Shown: one piece after another, positions 1-10,977 of the stretch | Position numbering within the stretch: the stretch's first letter is position 1 | Layout of the letters: each line of letters opens with the position of its first letter | From: Branchinecta lynchi | Taxonomy: Eukaryota; Arthropoda; Branchiopoda; Anostraca; Branchinectidae | Length of the DNA: 64,000 nucleotides | Assembly (NCBI GenBank): GCA_023053575.1 | Contig: JAKZAP010000021.1 | Coordinates: forward strand, 18,538,212 to 18,602,211 | Reading direction: 5' to 3' | The notes under the pieces: model-generated | What the model saw: only the letters and a program-made list of their open reading frames with translations | Databases searched by the model: none | Told to the model about the DNA's origin: nothing | Translations under genes and position numbers: made by a program

Positions 1-488
1 TGGTATGAGTCAAGACCTCAAGCTCGTGTTGGGACTATGAAATTTGTGCTCGGAGGAAGATCAGACCCATGTCGCAAACCTTTTTTATTTTTCATTTTTT
101 CTTTAGTCATATGTCTGTTGTCGTAAATTCTCGTGTTGTCCTTAAATTTTAGTGTTGATGTGTGATAGTTGTTCGTTTGTTTTTTCTTTACAATAGTTTA
201 GGCTAGAATTGTATTAATAATTTTTTAAAAATCCCATCAGAATTAGTGAAGCGTCGTTTTTTATGCCACTGGCATGTCTGATGCTTTTAAGAAACACCAG
301 GTTTATTTATTTTTGCCATTAAAATTGTACCTTACCTTACCTTAGGTATGGAAATAGGCTTTAAGTCTTTGAGAGTCGAGACAAACTCTGGCCTGAATAC
401 TCAAGTGTTGGGCTAGTGTGTAGAAATATACTTCACTGATTCCCGCTCCTAGCTACAATGTGATTTAATTGTAAATGACTTTACTTAG
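1..488. other. SGPL1 intron, AT-rich, nothing recognised
   Basis: This is intronic sequence to the left of the first visible SGPL1 exon. I looked for the exon encoding the conserved segment before RMMEAE and did not find it. No recognisable repeat, RNA gene or coding segment is present. Confidence 0.5.
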
Positions 489-638
489 GTCTTCGGATGA
501 TGGAAGCTGAGATTGTTCAGATGACAGCGCGCCTGTTTCACGGTGGCGAAGATGTCTGTGGTACTGTGACATCTTGTGGAACTGAGTCCCTCATCCTCGC
601 GTGTAAAGCCTACAGAGATTACGCAATTCACGTCAAAG
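489..638 (+). CDS. SGPL1: SGPL1 internal exon
   Basis: This 150-bp exon follows acceptor ttacttag and ends before donor gtatat. Its first two bases (gt) complete a Gly codon from an exon outside the window, and its last base (g) begins the Gly codon finished at 3750. It encodes [11 protein letters not shown], a histidine/glycine turn, [11 protein letters not shown] and [13 protein letters not shown], which align without gaps to animal S1P lyase upstream of the cofactor domain. Nothing resembling the preceding exon is visible in 1-488. Confidence 0.88.
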
Positions 639-3600
639 GTATATAAGTTAGTTGGCCACTTTCGTGATAAACGTGGTGTAAAGAAGTGTCTGCTTGGAAA
701 TCTGGCATCGATTCTTGTGAGGCTCTTGAGGCTTCGCCTTCTAGACTTTTCTTCCGGATTCCAGATATCCATTTTTGTCGATGTGAATCCGAAAGATGAA
801 GCCAGACCAAAAGTATCTGGAAGACTGCGTCTTTGAACGTCCCAGATTCTGGAGTCTGAAAGGGTGTCAAAGCCGGGCTTTTCCGATATCTGTGTCTTCC
901 GCAAGTCAAGCCAGATCTTTCGGATACCATGAAAATAATGATAACTGATATCGCTAGTATTCAAAATTCCCTTAAAGGACACCTGAACAATGAAACCATA
1001 CTTGAACACACCATGGAGACTGCATTTACGGACATGGCCACGGAGAGCATTCTTCTCCTGGGCGTGACGTTTCCAAAATAGAGATGTTCGTTTCTGGAGG
1101 TTTGCACATACAGACTCCAAGACAAAAAGCGCAATTCATTCAAATCTTGTACAGCGCTGGCCGGATCGTATTCGAATTTCTTCTAGATATACGTTTGGGC
1201 TTAACTGGTTAAAAATTATTCCAGAAGATGGGTTGATTGGAGACAATAGTTCACTTCTAAAATTGTTCGGTACTGAAATAAGGACAGCTGCAAAATGGAG
1301 CAAAAATCATAGCTTGGAAATACTATTTCGTATTTGGATTGGGTTTTCTGCAGGCAGTGTTAACGTAATTCATACAGATAGGGATGATACTTGGTACTCT
1401 TCATTCAGGTGTCCGTTAATGTCTCTTTCGTTCAGCTCTTGCCTCTCAATAACAACTCTCGATCTGTCACTCTTTTCGGCAACCCTATCTATTTGCATAT
1501 TTATATTTTCTCCTAAACCTGTTGTCTTTATGTCGAGCACCCTGGCTTCAAAAGTCCCCGCTCTTCTTCATTAGTTGCGTTTTTGATCCGAATTCTCCTC
1601 GCGATTCTCCTCCGAATTCTCCTATTTCGCGTTTTTGGACTATTCAGATGAAGTGAATTCTCCTGTTCTTGTGTTTTTGTCATAATCGAGAACGGGGAAA
1701 GCCTCGCGATTCTGCAGAATCGAGAATTTGCTCCGATGGTGAATTGTCGATTCTCCTCTCTCCGTTCTCATCCCTGATTGGTCAACAGAGTCCGGGTGTT
1801 CAAGATGCATATACACATATACCGGGTTGCGGACGAGCTGTAAAAATTTGTGTTTTTGTCAAAAGCGAGAATGGAGAAATCAGAGGAGCAAAAACGGTAA
1901 TTTGTACAAGAATCGAGAATTCGGAACGGAGAATTTGGATAAAAAACGCAACTATTGTTTCCCCTCATTACTTTTAGCTGTTTTTTTGGTGAGCCGGGTT
2001 TGCCATTCAAGAGTCGCAAGCTTTGTCGAGAGCTTCAGGGTTCACAGGCAAGAAGAGTGGCAAGATAAAATCCAGCTACAAAGTTTTGCTTTTCATTTTG
2101 ATAGGAATTGGGCTTTTCCGTTGTTCTTGCTCCTTCTTAAACCATAAATATTCTTTGAGCCCAAGCTGACTTTGAAACATTTTTTCAAACAATGTTTACA
2201 ACGGATACGTCAGCTATGATTCTTCATCAGCGATATTAACAATATATAACAAAAAGGAAAACAAACAGGTTTGTTTCCTTCCCCGAAGTTGAACCAGAGT
2301 ATTGACAGCCTGATGAGGACCCTTGCCAAGAAGGGCCGAAATATCGCTGATGAATACGGATGCAACGTATCCGTTGTAAACATTGTTTGAATAAATGTTC
2401 TTAAACCATGACGCGCAGAGCTTTCAAATGTTTTGCCTTGAGTTCTCTGCTTCAGGACCGTCGGAGGTCTGGATAAGGTCTACGAGCACTAACAAGTAAT
2501 TCGCTACTTGCATTGAGCAATGATGGGTATTTTCGGAAAACAATATTCTCAACCCTTTTTAAACGATCCCTCGCACTATTTAAACGTCAACTTAAAGTAT
2601 TATAAAATACTTGGATACTTTGAAACTAGGGTGTGCTTTTCAACAAATAACCCATGGTTTTGGCTGTTTTAAGCCATTTCTGAGACACGTTGACTTATAG
2701 CGAAAACAGGGAAACAATTTACATAACCGGTTTTTCTGATGGAAAAATTTCACGCAGACAACCGTCCACGGCGTGATGCACATCGAAGGTAGCAAAAGAC
2801 GGCAAGTGAGAAAATCAACGTCGTTTGTTAGAAGTTTTTTTTTGTTTTTGTTTTTTTAAATCCCGCGTAGCATCTTTTCTATAAAATAATCCTGTTTTCG
2901 AATTTTTGGGCTACGACTCCTCCTTCACTCGGTGACGTTAATATTTTCTTAAACTCTTTAACGCCACCTACTCTTTCATAACAAGAAACTTTATACTTCA
3001 AACTATAATCTTTATTTCTATTATTAATCTATTTTAGACTGTACCGTCAATGCGTAGATTTGGCTGTGATGTCCAATGCCTTTTGCTAGCTTATCTTACA
3101 TACGTCCGTCCAGTTCTGGAATATGCAGGTCCACTATGGGGACCTGCAGTGGGCTGCAGTACTGCGTACTGTATACCTTATCCAAGAACTTGAGTCGGTG
3201 CAAAAGCGGGCCGTGTTCATTATTATTGGCGATCGACAGCTATCTTATGGTGAAGCGCTTGCTAAACTCGATCTCCGCACGTTGGCCCAAAGATACGAGC
3301 AGATTATCCTGAGGTTTGGGAAGTTTCTTCTCTCTAAACCCCAGCATCGAGACATCTTACCACCCACTGCACCGCCCAACAACCGTACGCGTCACCAAAA
3401 TAAACTGGTTCCGTAGCTTCGCGAACGAACCGCCACGCAAATTCGTTTGTACCTTTTTTTACGGATTTGCTAAGCAAAGCCGAGTGATATTTTTCCTTTT
3501 TTTTGTGTTAGTTTGTTATTTATTAGTGAAGCAACGCAAATTAGCTGTCAGCTACGATGTTGTATAAATAAACCTATCTCTTCTCTCTCTCTCTGTCTAA

Positions 3601-4729
3601 CCGACTGTACCGTACGAAATTTGGGTCTCCGGGTTTAGAAATATATGGATCGATTATGGAAGTAGGTTGCGTTAGTATTATAGGTAAGACAGGTCCTTTA
3701 AAGATGATTTCCGTAAGAATTATGCTTTGTTAAAGTTTCTTTCTTTCAGGAATAAAACGACCAGAGATGGTTATCCCAGTCACGGCTCACGCTGGATTTG
3801 ACAAGGCCGCTGAACTCCTAAATATGAAAATCACCAAAGTCCCGGTGAACCAGGAAACCATGCGTTGTGACATGCGAGCCCTGCGCCGTGCTATATCCCG
3901 CGACACCTGTATGTTCGTCGCCTCTGCCCCCACCTTCCCCCATGGTTGTATTGACCCAGTCCACGAGATTTCGGAATTAGGTCTTAAATACGACATCCCC
4001 GTCCATGTTGACTCGTGTCTCGGCGGATTCCTAGTTCCTTTCATGGCTGACGCGGGGTATACACTAAAACCGTTCGATTTCCAGGTGCGCGGGGTTACTA
4101 GTATTTCTGCCGACCCCCACAAATACGGCTTCACCCCTAAAGGCGCTTCGGTGCTGCTGTTTTCCCATCCTAAATATCGCGATGAGCAGTTCTTCGTAGC
4201 AACGGACTGGCCGGGCGGTATTTACGCTTCGCCGACTATTGCCGGTTCACGTGCTGGGGGACCCATCGCGACTTGCTGGGCTACGATGTTGAGCTACGGC
4301 TACGATGGCTACGTTGAAAGCGCGCGAAATATCATCGGCTGTGCGCGCCGCATTGAAGCCGCTTTCCGGGCGATCGACGGGATAAAAGTTATGGGCGTGC
4401 CGGAAGTATCAGTCGTTTCAATTGGCTCTGATATCTTTGATATCTACGAACTGCAGAGCCGCCTGTCCAAGAAAGGATTCAAGTTGGCCCCCCTTCAGTT
4501 CCCCCCAGCTGTCCATCTAGCGTTAACCCACTTCCACACATTGCCGGGCGTTGTTGATAGATTGATAGATGTCGTTCGCACGGAAGTCGCCGAATTGGTG
4601 AAAAACCCAGGGGGCGAGGCGACCGGATCGGCTGGTATATACGGATCCTCCCAGAAAGTTCCAGACAGGTCCATTATCGGTGATGTGGCAAAAATATACC
4701 TGAATGCTTTATATAGTGTCAAAGAATAA
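489..4729 (+). CDS. SGPL1: Sphingosine-1-phosphate lyase, 3' part of gene (two exons)
   Basis: Joined exons 489-638 and 3750-4729. The enzyme is a PLP-dependent lyase of the endoplasmic reticulum membrane that irreversibly splits sphingosine 1-phosphate into hexadecenal and phosphoethanolamine, the exit step of sphingolipid catabolism. About 376 residues are visible, corresponding to roughly the C-terminal two thirds of the ~570-residue animal enzyme. The first exon carries the block with [10 protein letters not shown] and a TSCGTES motif. The second carries HVDSCLGGF, the SADPHKYG motif whose lysine (codon 4121-4123) binds PLP, and [19 protein letters not shown]. The splice joins codon g|ga (Gly) exactly where the family reads KGIK. 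The N-terminal transmembrane region and earlier exons are not in the window. Family assignment comes from remembered human SGPL1; no search was run. Confidence 0.93.
969..1405. repeat. Dispersed repeat, copy 1 (partner at 49990-50432)
   Basis: About 430 bp in the SGPL1 intron align nearly colinearly with 49990-50432 in EEF2 intron 11, sharing stretches such as gacatggccacggagag and tgtacagcgctggccggatc. A broken reading frame (ATE-ILxL...FLEVCT) can be followed in both copies but is interrupted by stops and frameshifts. This looks like a decayed coding mobile element of unknown family. Confidence 0.7.
1574..1958. mobile_element. MITE with AGTTGCGTTTTTGATCC terminal inverted repeats
   Basis: The left end agttgcgtttttgatccgaa is mirrored by the right end ttggataaaaaacgcaact. 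The body is about 385 bp and has internal inverted motifs (tcgagaat / attctcct). A diverged copy occupies 63066-63460, and half-copies (gagaatttggatcaaaaacg) lie between the repeat units at 37270-37310 and 37575-37605. It is non-autonomous, with no open frame; the superfamily is not determined. Confidence 0.7.
2146..2402. mobile_element. Foldback element, copy with shortened left arm
   Basis: The left end aaatattctttgagcccaag and the arm through ttcatcagcgatat are followed by a short AT-rich bridge, then the right arm from ggtttgtttccttccccgaa to gtttgaataaatgtt. The intact version is at 28807-29121. Other partial copies are at 11371-11535, 26915-26975, 48296-48360 and 56960-57055. Confidence 0.75.
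2548..3703. mobile_element. ~380-bp TIR element interrupted by a ~780-bp insertion
   Basis: Sequence 2548-2822 and 3605-3703 together match one continuous element seen uninterrupted, in reverse, at 37962-38339; its ends are cttaaaggacc / ggtcctttaag. In this copy 2823-3604 is inserted. The insert carries a T-rich tract, a LINE remnant and a TC-rich tail. A third copy at 47365-48085 is interrupted at another point by a different element. Confidence 0.65.
3086..3416 (+). pseudogene. LINE reverse transcriptase C-terminal remnant
   Basis: One frame reads [17 protein letters not shown], a hallmark at the end of non-LTR reverse transcriptases. After a frameshift the adjacent frame reads [17 protein letters not shown], then [21 protein letters not shown] and a terminal RHQNKLVP, the usual order in CR1/Jockey-like elements. 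Only the last ~110 residues remain, so it is dead. It sits in the insertion that splits the TIR element. Confidence 0.8.
3750..4729 (+). CDS. SGPL1: SGPL1 terminal coding exon
   Basis: The exon starts after acceptor tttctttcag and stops at TAA 4727-4729, giving 326 codons in one exon. It contains the PLP lysine in SADPHKYG (codon 4121-4123), the KGAS tail of that motif, the [16 protein letters not shown] segment and the C-terminal block with AIYG-like GIYGSSQ. It looks functional: no frameshift or stop. It is noticeably GC-richer than the surrounding repeats, as expected for selected coding sequence. The in-frame ATG at 3767 is an internal Met, not a start. Confidence 0.93.
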
Positions 4730-4800
4730 ATGTGACCAAGTATGTATTGTTAATGACTGTATTAACGTTCCTAGTCAAAATAAAATTCCAGTCGGTACGA
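4725..4800 (+). terminator. SGPL1 3' UTR with polyadenylation signals
   Basis: An AATAAA overlaps the stop codon at 4725-4730 and a second lies at 4779-4784. The second is better placed for cleavage near 4800, which would give a very short 3' UTR of about 70 nt. Confidence 0.6.
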
Positions 4801-5109
4801 AAAGCTTAGTTATCTATGTTCATTAGGGAAGACGGTAATCCCATTTCTTCGCTGGCCTAGGCAGAAAGACAAAAAGCTTGGTCAAGACACGACAAAAAAC
4901 GCGACTGTTTGGAATATGGAGGAGGTCCGAGCCGATGAAAATCGCAGGCAGACGAAACAATGTTCCAAGTGGTCTTGCGGTTACTTGGTGACCTGGTTTA
5001 GAGACGATGTGCAGACTGGAGTAACAAAAAGATAATCGACGTCGACTGCAGTGGTAAAATAACTACTGCTTACTAGGAATATGTTCAACTACATACTAAT
5101 TTTCTGGCT
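4801..5109. other. Intergenic, nothing recognised
   Basis: Unique-looking sequence immediately downstream of SGPL1. I see no coding segment, RNA gene or repeat with a partner in the window. Confidence 0.4.
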
Positions 5110-5129
5110 GAATTTTTTACCGGGATAGG

Positions 5130-5275
5130 TCCACTCGGAAAAGACACGTAGCGTGTTCCAACCTTCTAACAATAGTAACTATTAGTTACTATTTTCGTTC
5201 CAACCTCGGGAAAAGTTACTACGCTGTCCAACCTTCTCGAGATAGTAACTAATACCAAGAACAAATAATCAGATA
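5130..5275. repeat. TAGTAACTA-rich repeat fragment
   Basis: It holds repeated, partly inverted motifs (aatagtaactattagttacta, gttactacgctgtccaacc). Related sequence occurs at 6500-6720 and 40720-40900, which also share ccagccttgacg and ttgacgtcatg. Confidence 0.5.
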
Positions 5276-5509
5276 GATCTTTCGTCGCATGCAGCGACTA
5301 TGAAAACCACGGCAAAACTGTGCGGGTCTAGAGGTATTTACTCTATCTTTCAGCTGGTGTTGATACCTGTTTACTCCTCTTCCGTCTTCGCCGTTGCTTA
5401 TCGCGAAGAAATAGTGAGGGAGGCTGGCGGGAGGCGTACTCCGCGTGCTGACCCGCTCTGGAGCGCGTCAATAGAACCAATCTGGTGGCGGGAAGCTAGT
5501 AACCTCCGC

Positions 5510-6430
5510 CAGTGTTGCCACGGGTAGCACGAACGTGTTACTTTTAACACTTTTTTTCGAAAAGTAGCACTATTAAGAAAGCTTAGCACTTTTTAGCAAA
5601 AGTAACACCTTTTTCTTTAAAAAGAACAATTTTCTTCTTTTCAACTACTATTCCGTTTACAGGCACACGATTATTTTGAAAAATAGTGCTCCCATGAAGT
5701 AAGTGAAGTAGAATTGAAGTGAAATGTGGTCGCATTCCACGACAAGTATCCGATACCATGGCTTCGCTTCGACCATTTGTTACATTTTCCAACTGGGCTG
5801 GTGAGAAGAATCAGATTCACTCTGACGAGCTTGGGTTTGTGACATATAACATTTGGTGTTTAGTTATTTATAAGCATCAGTGCAAAATAATACATATAGC
5901 TTATTGATAAAGTTTAATTGAAATTCTAGTAGAAAAAAACTGCTTAGGCTATAAGGCTCCTGCACCCCGGTAAGTCAGTGCAGTAGTTTCTGGAGGTGAA
6001 GCAAAAGCAAAGCTACTGCTTTTTAGGTAGGCTACTGTGCATATATCACAAAAAATTTACGAAGAAACCAACGAAAATGGGGTTTGTAAAGGCCAACGAA
6101 TATACTGAAATAAAAATTATGTCTCAATTTTTTTCATTTTATTTCAGTATATTCATTGGTCTTTACAGACTCCATTTTGTTAGTTTCTTCGTCAATTTGT
6201 GTGATATGTCAGGCCAATGTGGTTTACGAAATTATCTTCACTGTATATATAGCCTACTGCATGCAAAATGGAGGGGAAAAAGAAGAAATAAAATGTTAGT
6301 TGTAGTGTGGTCGAGTCAGATACAGGTTGGGTGATGAGTAAAAGTTTTTTGAAGTACCACTTTTTTCCAGAAAAGAACACTTTTTTCCAGTCTTCAATAG
6401 CACAAAAAATTTCATTGGTGTGGCAACCTG
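5510..6430. mobile_element. Divergent hAT-like MITE
   Basis: The ends cagtgttgccac and gtggcaacctg match the termini of the two better-preserved elements at 9902 and 61706. Subterminal runs of GTAGCAC/AACAC replace the GTAGTAC repeats of those copies. A 6-bp direct repeat ctccgc flanks it (5504-5509, 6431-6436), shorter than the 8 bp expected for hAT. It carries a nested inverted repeat at 6036-6212. Confidence 0.6.
6036..6212. repeat. Nested ~75-bp inverted repeat
   Basis: The left arm (acgaagaaaccaacgaaaatg ... gaatatactgaaataaaa) is the reverse complement of the right arm (ttttatttcagtatattcat ... gtttcttcgtcaattt), with a spacer of about 20 bp. It is a small hairpin element inside the hAT-like MITE. 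Confidence 0.75.
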
Positions 6431-6499
6431 CTCCGCTCGTTCGTAGCGGGAAGGGTATGGGGAAATATTCGACTTAAAGAGATAGGGAGGCGGAGGTTC

Positions 6500-6725
6500 T
6501 GTCAGATTACTTGTTCTTGCTGATAGTAACTATTTGCCTACCATGCTCGGGAGCGTAGTAAACTTGGCAACGATGAATCTCTGTGATGTGATTGGCCTGA
6601 TTACCCGTGGCATGATATTTTGATGAAAATAGAAAAATGTGTTCCAGCCTTGACGCCAAAAAGCCAGAATTCTTGACGTCATGCGTAGTAACCACGGTAA
6701 GTGGGGTGGAACACGCTCACGGTGA
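6500..6725. repeat. Dispersed repeat (partner 40720-40900)
   Basis: Shares the order tagtaacta ... ttggcctgattacccgtggca ... ccagccttgacg ... aaagccagaatt ... ttgacgtcatg with 40720-40900 in EEF2 intron 6. The ORFs here are repeat-derived. Confidence 0.6.
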
Positions 6726-7054
6726 GCCGGAAAATACCGTTTGTTCTCGCCTCGGATGGACACTCGGAATCCGGCCAAAGTCAGAAGTTTACAAACCAAC
6801 CCAACTATCTGATATTGTTTTCAATGAAAACTAGAACCTAATAGACCTCGCTAAGGGTTATTCGGGAATCTGTCAGACCCGATTGTCTGCATCAGGAATT
6901 CTACAAAATACTGAATATTCATTGTACTTGATCACGACAAGCGAATCTTGTAGATTTCCGGTCTTCCCAAACCCCTTTAACATTTTGCTATAGCCTATAA
7001 CCAAGTTCAGATTCGGATTGAGCATGCATGTTTACCCCAACATCCCGTCTCTGA

Positions 7055-7450
7055 TAGTTTAACTGAAAATCAAACTTATTTTTGCACCATTTAACTGAAT
7101 ACACTGCATTATTTGGGTTATGTCAAGGAATGTTTTTATTTTCCACTATGACGTTTCGAACATCCACGGCCGCCCTCACCACGCAAAATTCTACTATTAC
7201 ATGGACATTTTTTGAATGTCAATACAGATGCGACTTTTTAGTTGCCACTGATCACTCCTTGAAGTCGCTTACTGACTGAACACCTAGTTTTCGTAAATCC
7301 TTTTAGTTAAGCATATTATACAGGTACAAGCGCATAGATGTACCACCAATCCACCATGGAAATTCCACTACATGAAAACCGATTATTCGTGAATAGCGAA
7401 ACAACCAAGTAGCGCATCGGGTCATCGTAGTAAGTTAAGGGTGAAATAAA
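7055..7450. repeat. Dispersed ~400-bp repeat, copy 1 (partner 18030-18450)
   Basis: Both copies run from a gtttaactgaaaa start through actgcattatttgg, atgacgtt-cgaa-atc, aaaattctactat and gattattcgtgaatagcg. The family is unknown and there is no open frame of note. Confidence 0.65.
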
Positions 7451-7620
7451 TTATCTATGGCAGTTCCCCCCTACCTTACTCTTTTTACCTCAAAGAATTT
7501 AAAACTGAATCCCTTTCTTCCCGTCGCGAAAAACTATGCTGTAACTTTGGCTCCTCCCTTCTCCAGCACTCGTTGCACCGCTCATTCCTTCCCCCACCCT
7601 TTGTTCCTGCAAGATCTCGT

Positions 7621-7643
7621 CCCCCCCCCCCCCCCCCCCCCCC
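7621..7643. repeat. Poly-C tract, 23 bp
   Basis: Uninterrupted C run. Similar C or G runs occur near 10360, 13250, 21540, 23528, 52198, 55800 and 59860. The short proline- or glycine-rich ORFs over them are not genes. Confidence 0.9.
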
Positions 7644-7904
7644 GAGAAGTGGCTGAGAAGGTTCACAAACTGACCCCAATCTAATGTAACACTATGCGTT
7701 ACAGTAGAAGCTTTGTGCCGAGCTTCGTAAAGCAGTATAATGATCTTTAGCATTATTCTGCCCTGTTATTTTTTTATTATGTTGACAACTTATTTTATTT
7801 TTGTTAATGGGCTTCGTATGGGCATCGTATTTGATATGTTTTGCTTTATTATCAAATAAATTGAAAATTGAAAAACTAGATTGTCTTATCTCATCACTGT
7901 TCGG

Positions 7905-8155
7905 TTAAACTATAAATAACCATTCCATTAATACTCTAAATGACTAAGTACAAAACACGCCAGTGATCCTCAGGAAGAACAAGAAAACGTGTCACTAACG
8001 ACTCGAACTCAGCAACTCAAATCCTGTGTCAAACAATCACTGCAATCTTCGGGCGCACCAGCGATACCCAAGGGGATTCTGCTTCTGGCTCTTCTGCTAG
8101 CTACCCGCGATTTTGCATTGGCAAGTACAGTTAGTCATCAAGAGTATTAATATCA
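7905..8155. repeat. Dispersed repeat, copy 1 (partner 32127-32335)
   Basis: Shares aaaacacgccagtgatcctc, an ...atcctgtgt-aa-caatca core, ctagctacccg and gtcatcaa with 32127-32335 in EEF2 intron 3. Family unknown. Confidence 0.65.
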
Positions 8156-8164
8156 AGGATACAA

Positions 8165-8790
8165 CCTTCAGTTTTACTGCAATTTTGATCTTCAGTTGAA
8201 CTTTAAATGGGACTCCGTTTAACAGGTTAGCACTAACCAGTCACTACTTAGTCCAACTGCCAGCAACTGGTTATAAGACCGGGGAGCAGTCACCGGTGAA
8301 TGTTTACCCCTGATAAGAAAAAACCGGAAACCATCAATGACTAATGAGATACTCCCATGACAAAGAACGCAGATTAGTGAAACCCTTCATTTGAACTTTA
8401 AGAAACTACGCCTTTGAGATAAACTTTAATGAGACAACCCTTCAGTGGAATATTAAGGAACGTGTCCTTCAGTTTAACTATACGGATCCGACATATCAGT
8501 TAAACTTCAAGGACTTTTGCCCATTAATCAAACCACCAACACTGTAAAAGGTCTCTCCGAGTATGTAACTGCAATATTTGCCACTGGGATTAAGCTTAGC
8601 TCTAATGAGATAAGATTAATCCGAGTTAGAGATAAGATTTTTTTTTTTAGAGACAAGATTAATCCCAGTATCAAATACTGCAAGATTTTTTTTTACAGTT
8701 AACCCTTCAGTTGCATTTAAGGATTTGTGCCTTTGAAGCTTTAGAAGGCTTTCTTTCATGTCCCTTTAACAATTATTGAGATGGACTCTT
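8165..8790. repeat. Degenerate tandem array of a ~35-bp CTTCAGTT unit, with an embedded hairpin
   Basis: Repeated imperfect units of the form cccttcagttgaactttaag occur at 8168, 8190, 8386, 8437, 8467 and 8703. At 8550-8690 an inverted pair (ctgcaatatttgccactggg / cccagtatcaaatactgca) forms a small hairpin element, with a relative at 42966-43090. Confidence 0.55.
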
Positions 8791-9293
8791 AATCATGCCC
8801 TTTAGTAAAATTTTATGACAAAAAACGCTTGGTCTCCGCTACTGAGAATTTGATATTCAGTGCCATCTACCGCGTTTTACAGTATTTTTTGAGGAGAAAA
8901 GGCTAAGTAGCCAATAGACATGTCATCTGTTGGGCTTTGCTTGAAATAAATATTCAACCTGTGGGTCTACAGTTCGACATTCAGTTAAGTGAAAATACAA
9001 AAGATAGCGTATGTGATGCTTTGCTCCTCAATAGCCAATAATAAACGCCAGAAATCAATCCAATGTAGGTTCGTAAACCCCGATAGCTGGCATGCACCTC
9101 ATATTCTCAGTGGCGGAGATCAAATGTTTTTCTCCTCAACGTATAACTGAAGGCCATGATTCGAGTCTAGCTGGAAAGTTGTTCAAGGGACTCCATTTAA
9201 CAATTATTGAGCTGGACTCTTAATCATGCCCTTTAGTAAAATTTTATGACAAAAAACGCTTGGTCTCCGCTACTGAGAATTTGATATTCAGCC
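8770..9293. repeat. Direct repeat pair of ~90 bp (8770-8860 and 9198-9293)
   Basis: The two stretches are almost identical from aacaattattgag through gactcttaatcatgcccttt and aaaaaacgcttggtctccgc to gatattcag. The sequence between them is unremarkable. Confidence 0.8.
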
Positions 9294-9464
9294 CCTTAAA
9301 GCTTCACTGAAAGACATCAGTCGTTAAAGTGCAACTGAAGGGATGTACCCTTAAAAGTTAACTGAGGGGCTGCAGAGATTGAGCATTTAGTTTAGACAAA
9401 CCCCAACAGATGTCGCAATTGACGCTATATATGACGCTATAAAAACCGAGCAGGAATTAACCGA

Positions 9465-9835
9465 GATACAGGCGAGTACTCCCTACCGGAAACGTGGAAC
9501 GGGGTTATTAAGGGAAGAAAATTTAAGCCTTAGTCCCTTATTAACAACAAAACCGAAGTCGATCAAAATGCTGTGATAAAAATTAAATCTCAACACTAGT
9601 TTTTCCGTGCAGTGATTACTCAAAGTTATAGACACAGGCGAGTACTCATAATAGAAATGTAGAACGAGGTCATTAATAAAATAATATTTAAGTTTTCAGC
9701 CCCTTATTAATAAAAAAAAACGAAGTTGACCAAAATGCAGAAAAAACCCTTTCCTGTCATCGCCCCAATCGTGCAGCAAAAACAGCGTCGGTGTCAAAAA
9801 TTAAATCTCAGGACTAGTTTTTTCATTATAGTGGT
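9465..9835. repeat. Degenerate direct repeat, two ~180-bp units
   Basis: Both units share acaggcgagtact, a ttaagttt/tttaagcc run, ccttattaa, an accgaagt(c/t)ga core and attaaatctca-actagtttt. The second unit starts near 9645. Confidence 0.6.
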
Positions 9836-9901
9836 ATTTGAAGATAATTTACTTTAATAAGATATTTATAGTCGGTAGAAGTTTCAGTTAATTATTACAG
9901 G

Positions 9902-10969
9902 CAGCGTTGCCACCGGTAGTACAATTGTACTCTTTTTAGTACATTTTTTTCAAAGTAGTGAGTTGGTAGTACATTTGAAAAAAGTAGTACTTTTGTAGTA
10001 CATTGTTTTTACAAATTTCTGTCTAAGATGATGTGGGGCTAGTTGCATTTCACTCATTTTATCTGAAACATTTGGTCATTGGATCTGATTAGTTTAATCT
10101 AATCTTTGTGAGCTAGTTAAGTCAATATTTAACAGTGCAAAATGGATACGTCAGCTGAATTTTATTGTAGCTATATTTGGATCCTTATCGGCATGGGTCC
10201 TGGTGTCATAAGTTCTTGAAACTTTTAGAGCTTTTCTCCAAGCCGAATCTTCGGGTCTTAAAACTGTCATGAAATACTACATGACGCATTTGTGCACATT
10301 ATTAAATACATTTTTGGTCCCTTGCCCAGAAGTGTTACTAGCCAAATTGGTTTTTTTTTTGGGGGGGGGGTGACAAGGCGTTTACCGACTTACCTACTTT
10401 TACCGGCTGTTTGCAAGAAGAAGAAAAATATGGTTTTGAAAAAATTCAACCGATTTTTGGAAAAAACAGACTGTTTTGACGAAAAATAGACTGATCTTCA
10501 GAATAACCGACTGTTTTCATGAAAAAAATCAACTGTTTTTGACGAAAAATCGCGGCGCTTCGCGCGGACTCGGTTACTTTATATCGACTGGCCGACAACA
10601 CTGGGGGGGGGGGCGTCCCCCCAGTCGTGACGCCCCTGCCCTTGTCTCCTAATTGCAATAGGCCAATCTGCAAGAACAGACAAGAAGAGGAGAAAAGAGG
10701 ATGATTTCCTTTTCTGTTTTAAGAAATGATATAATATTTCTATAGATTGTACCTAACCCGAATTTGTTCAAGTAGGAAAAACCCTAGTTTTGGCGAAGGT
10801 TCGATTCAGGCCATATTTATAGGGTCGTGCGAAAGGCATTTACAGTAGTGGCAGGGGAAGACAACGCGCAACATGCTAAAAAAAAATTTTAGGTAGTACA
10901 TTTTCCCCCCTGGTAGTACCTTTTTGGTACTTGGATAGTGCATTTTATTTGAGTCAAGTGGCAACCCTG
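9902..10969. mobile_element. Non-autonomous hAT-like DNA transposon, copy 1
   Basis: The element is 1068 bp with terminal inverted repeats cagcgttgccac / gtggcaaccctg and perfect 8-bp flanking duplications attacagg (9894-9901 and 10970-10977). Eight-bp duplications with CAG..CTG ends fit the hAT superfamily. Both ends carry GTAGTAC subterminal repeats, typical transposase-binding architecture. The body contains repeats of gactgttttgacgaaaaat and a G run. No transposase is encoded. Near-identical sibling at 61706-62815. Confidence 0.88.
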
Positions 10970-10977
10970 ATTACAGG

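Noticed and set aside
485..1120. 211-codon minus-strand ORF over SGPL1 exon and intron
   Set aside because: Shadow of the SGPL1 exon on the opposite strand plus intronic repeat.
10798..10812. tRNA B-box-like ggttcgattcagg
   Set aside because: No A-box or cloverleaf upstream; it lies inside the hAT-like MITE and is mutated in the sister copy.
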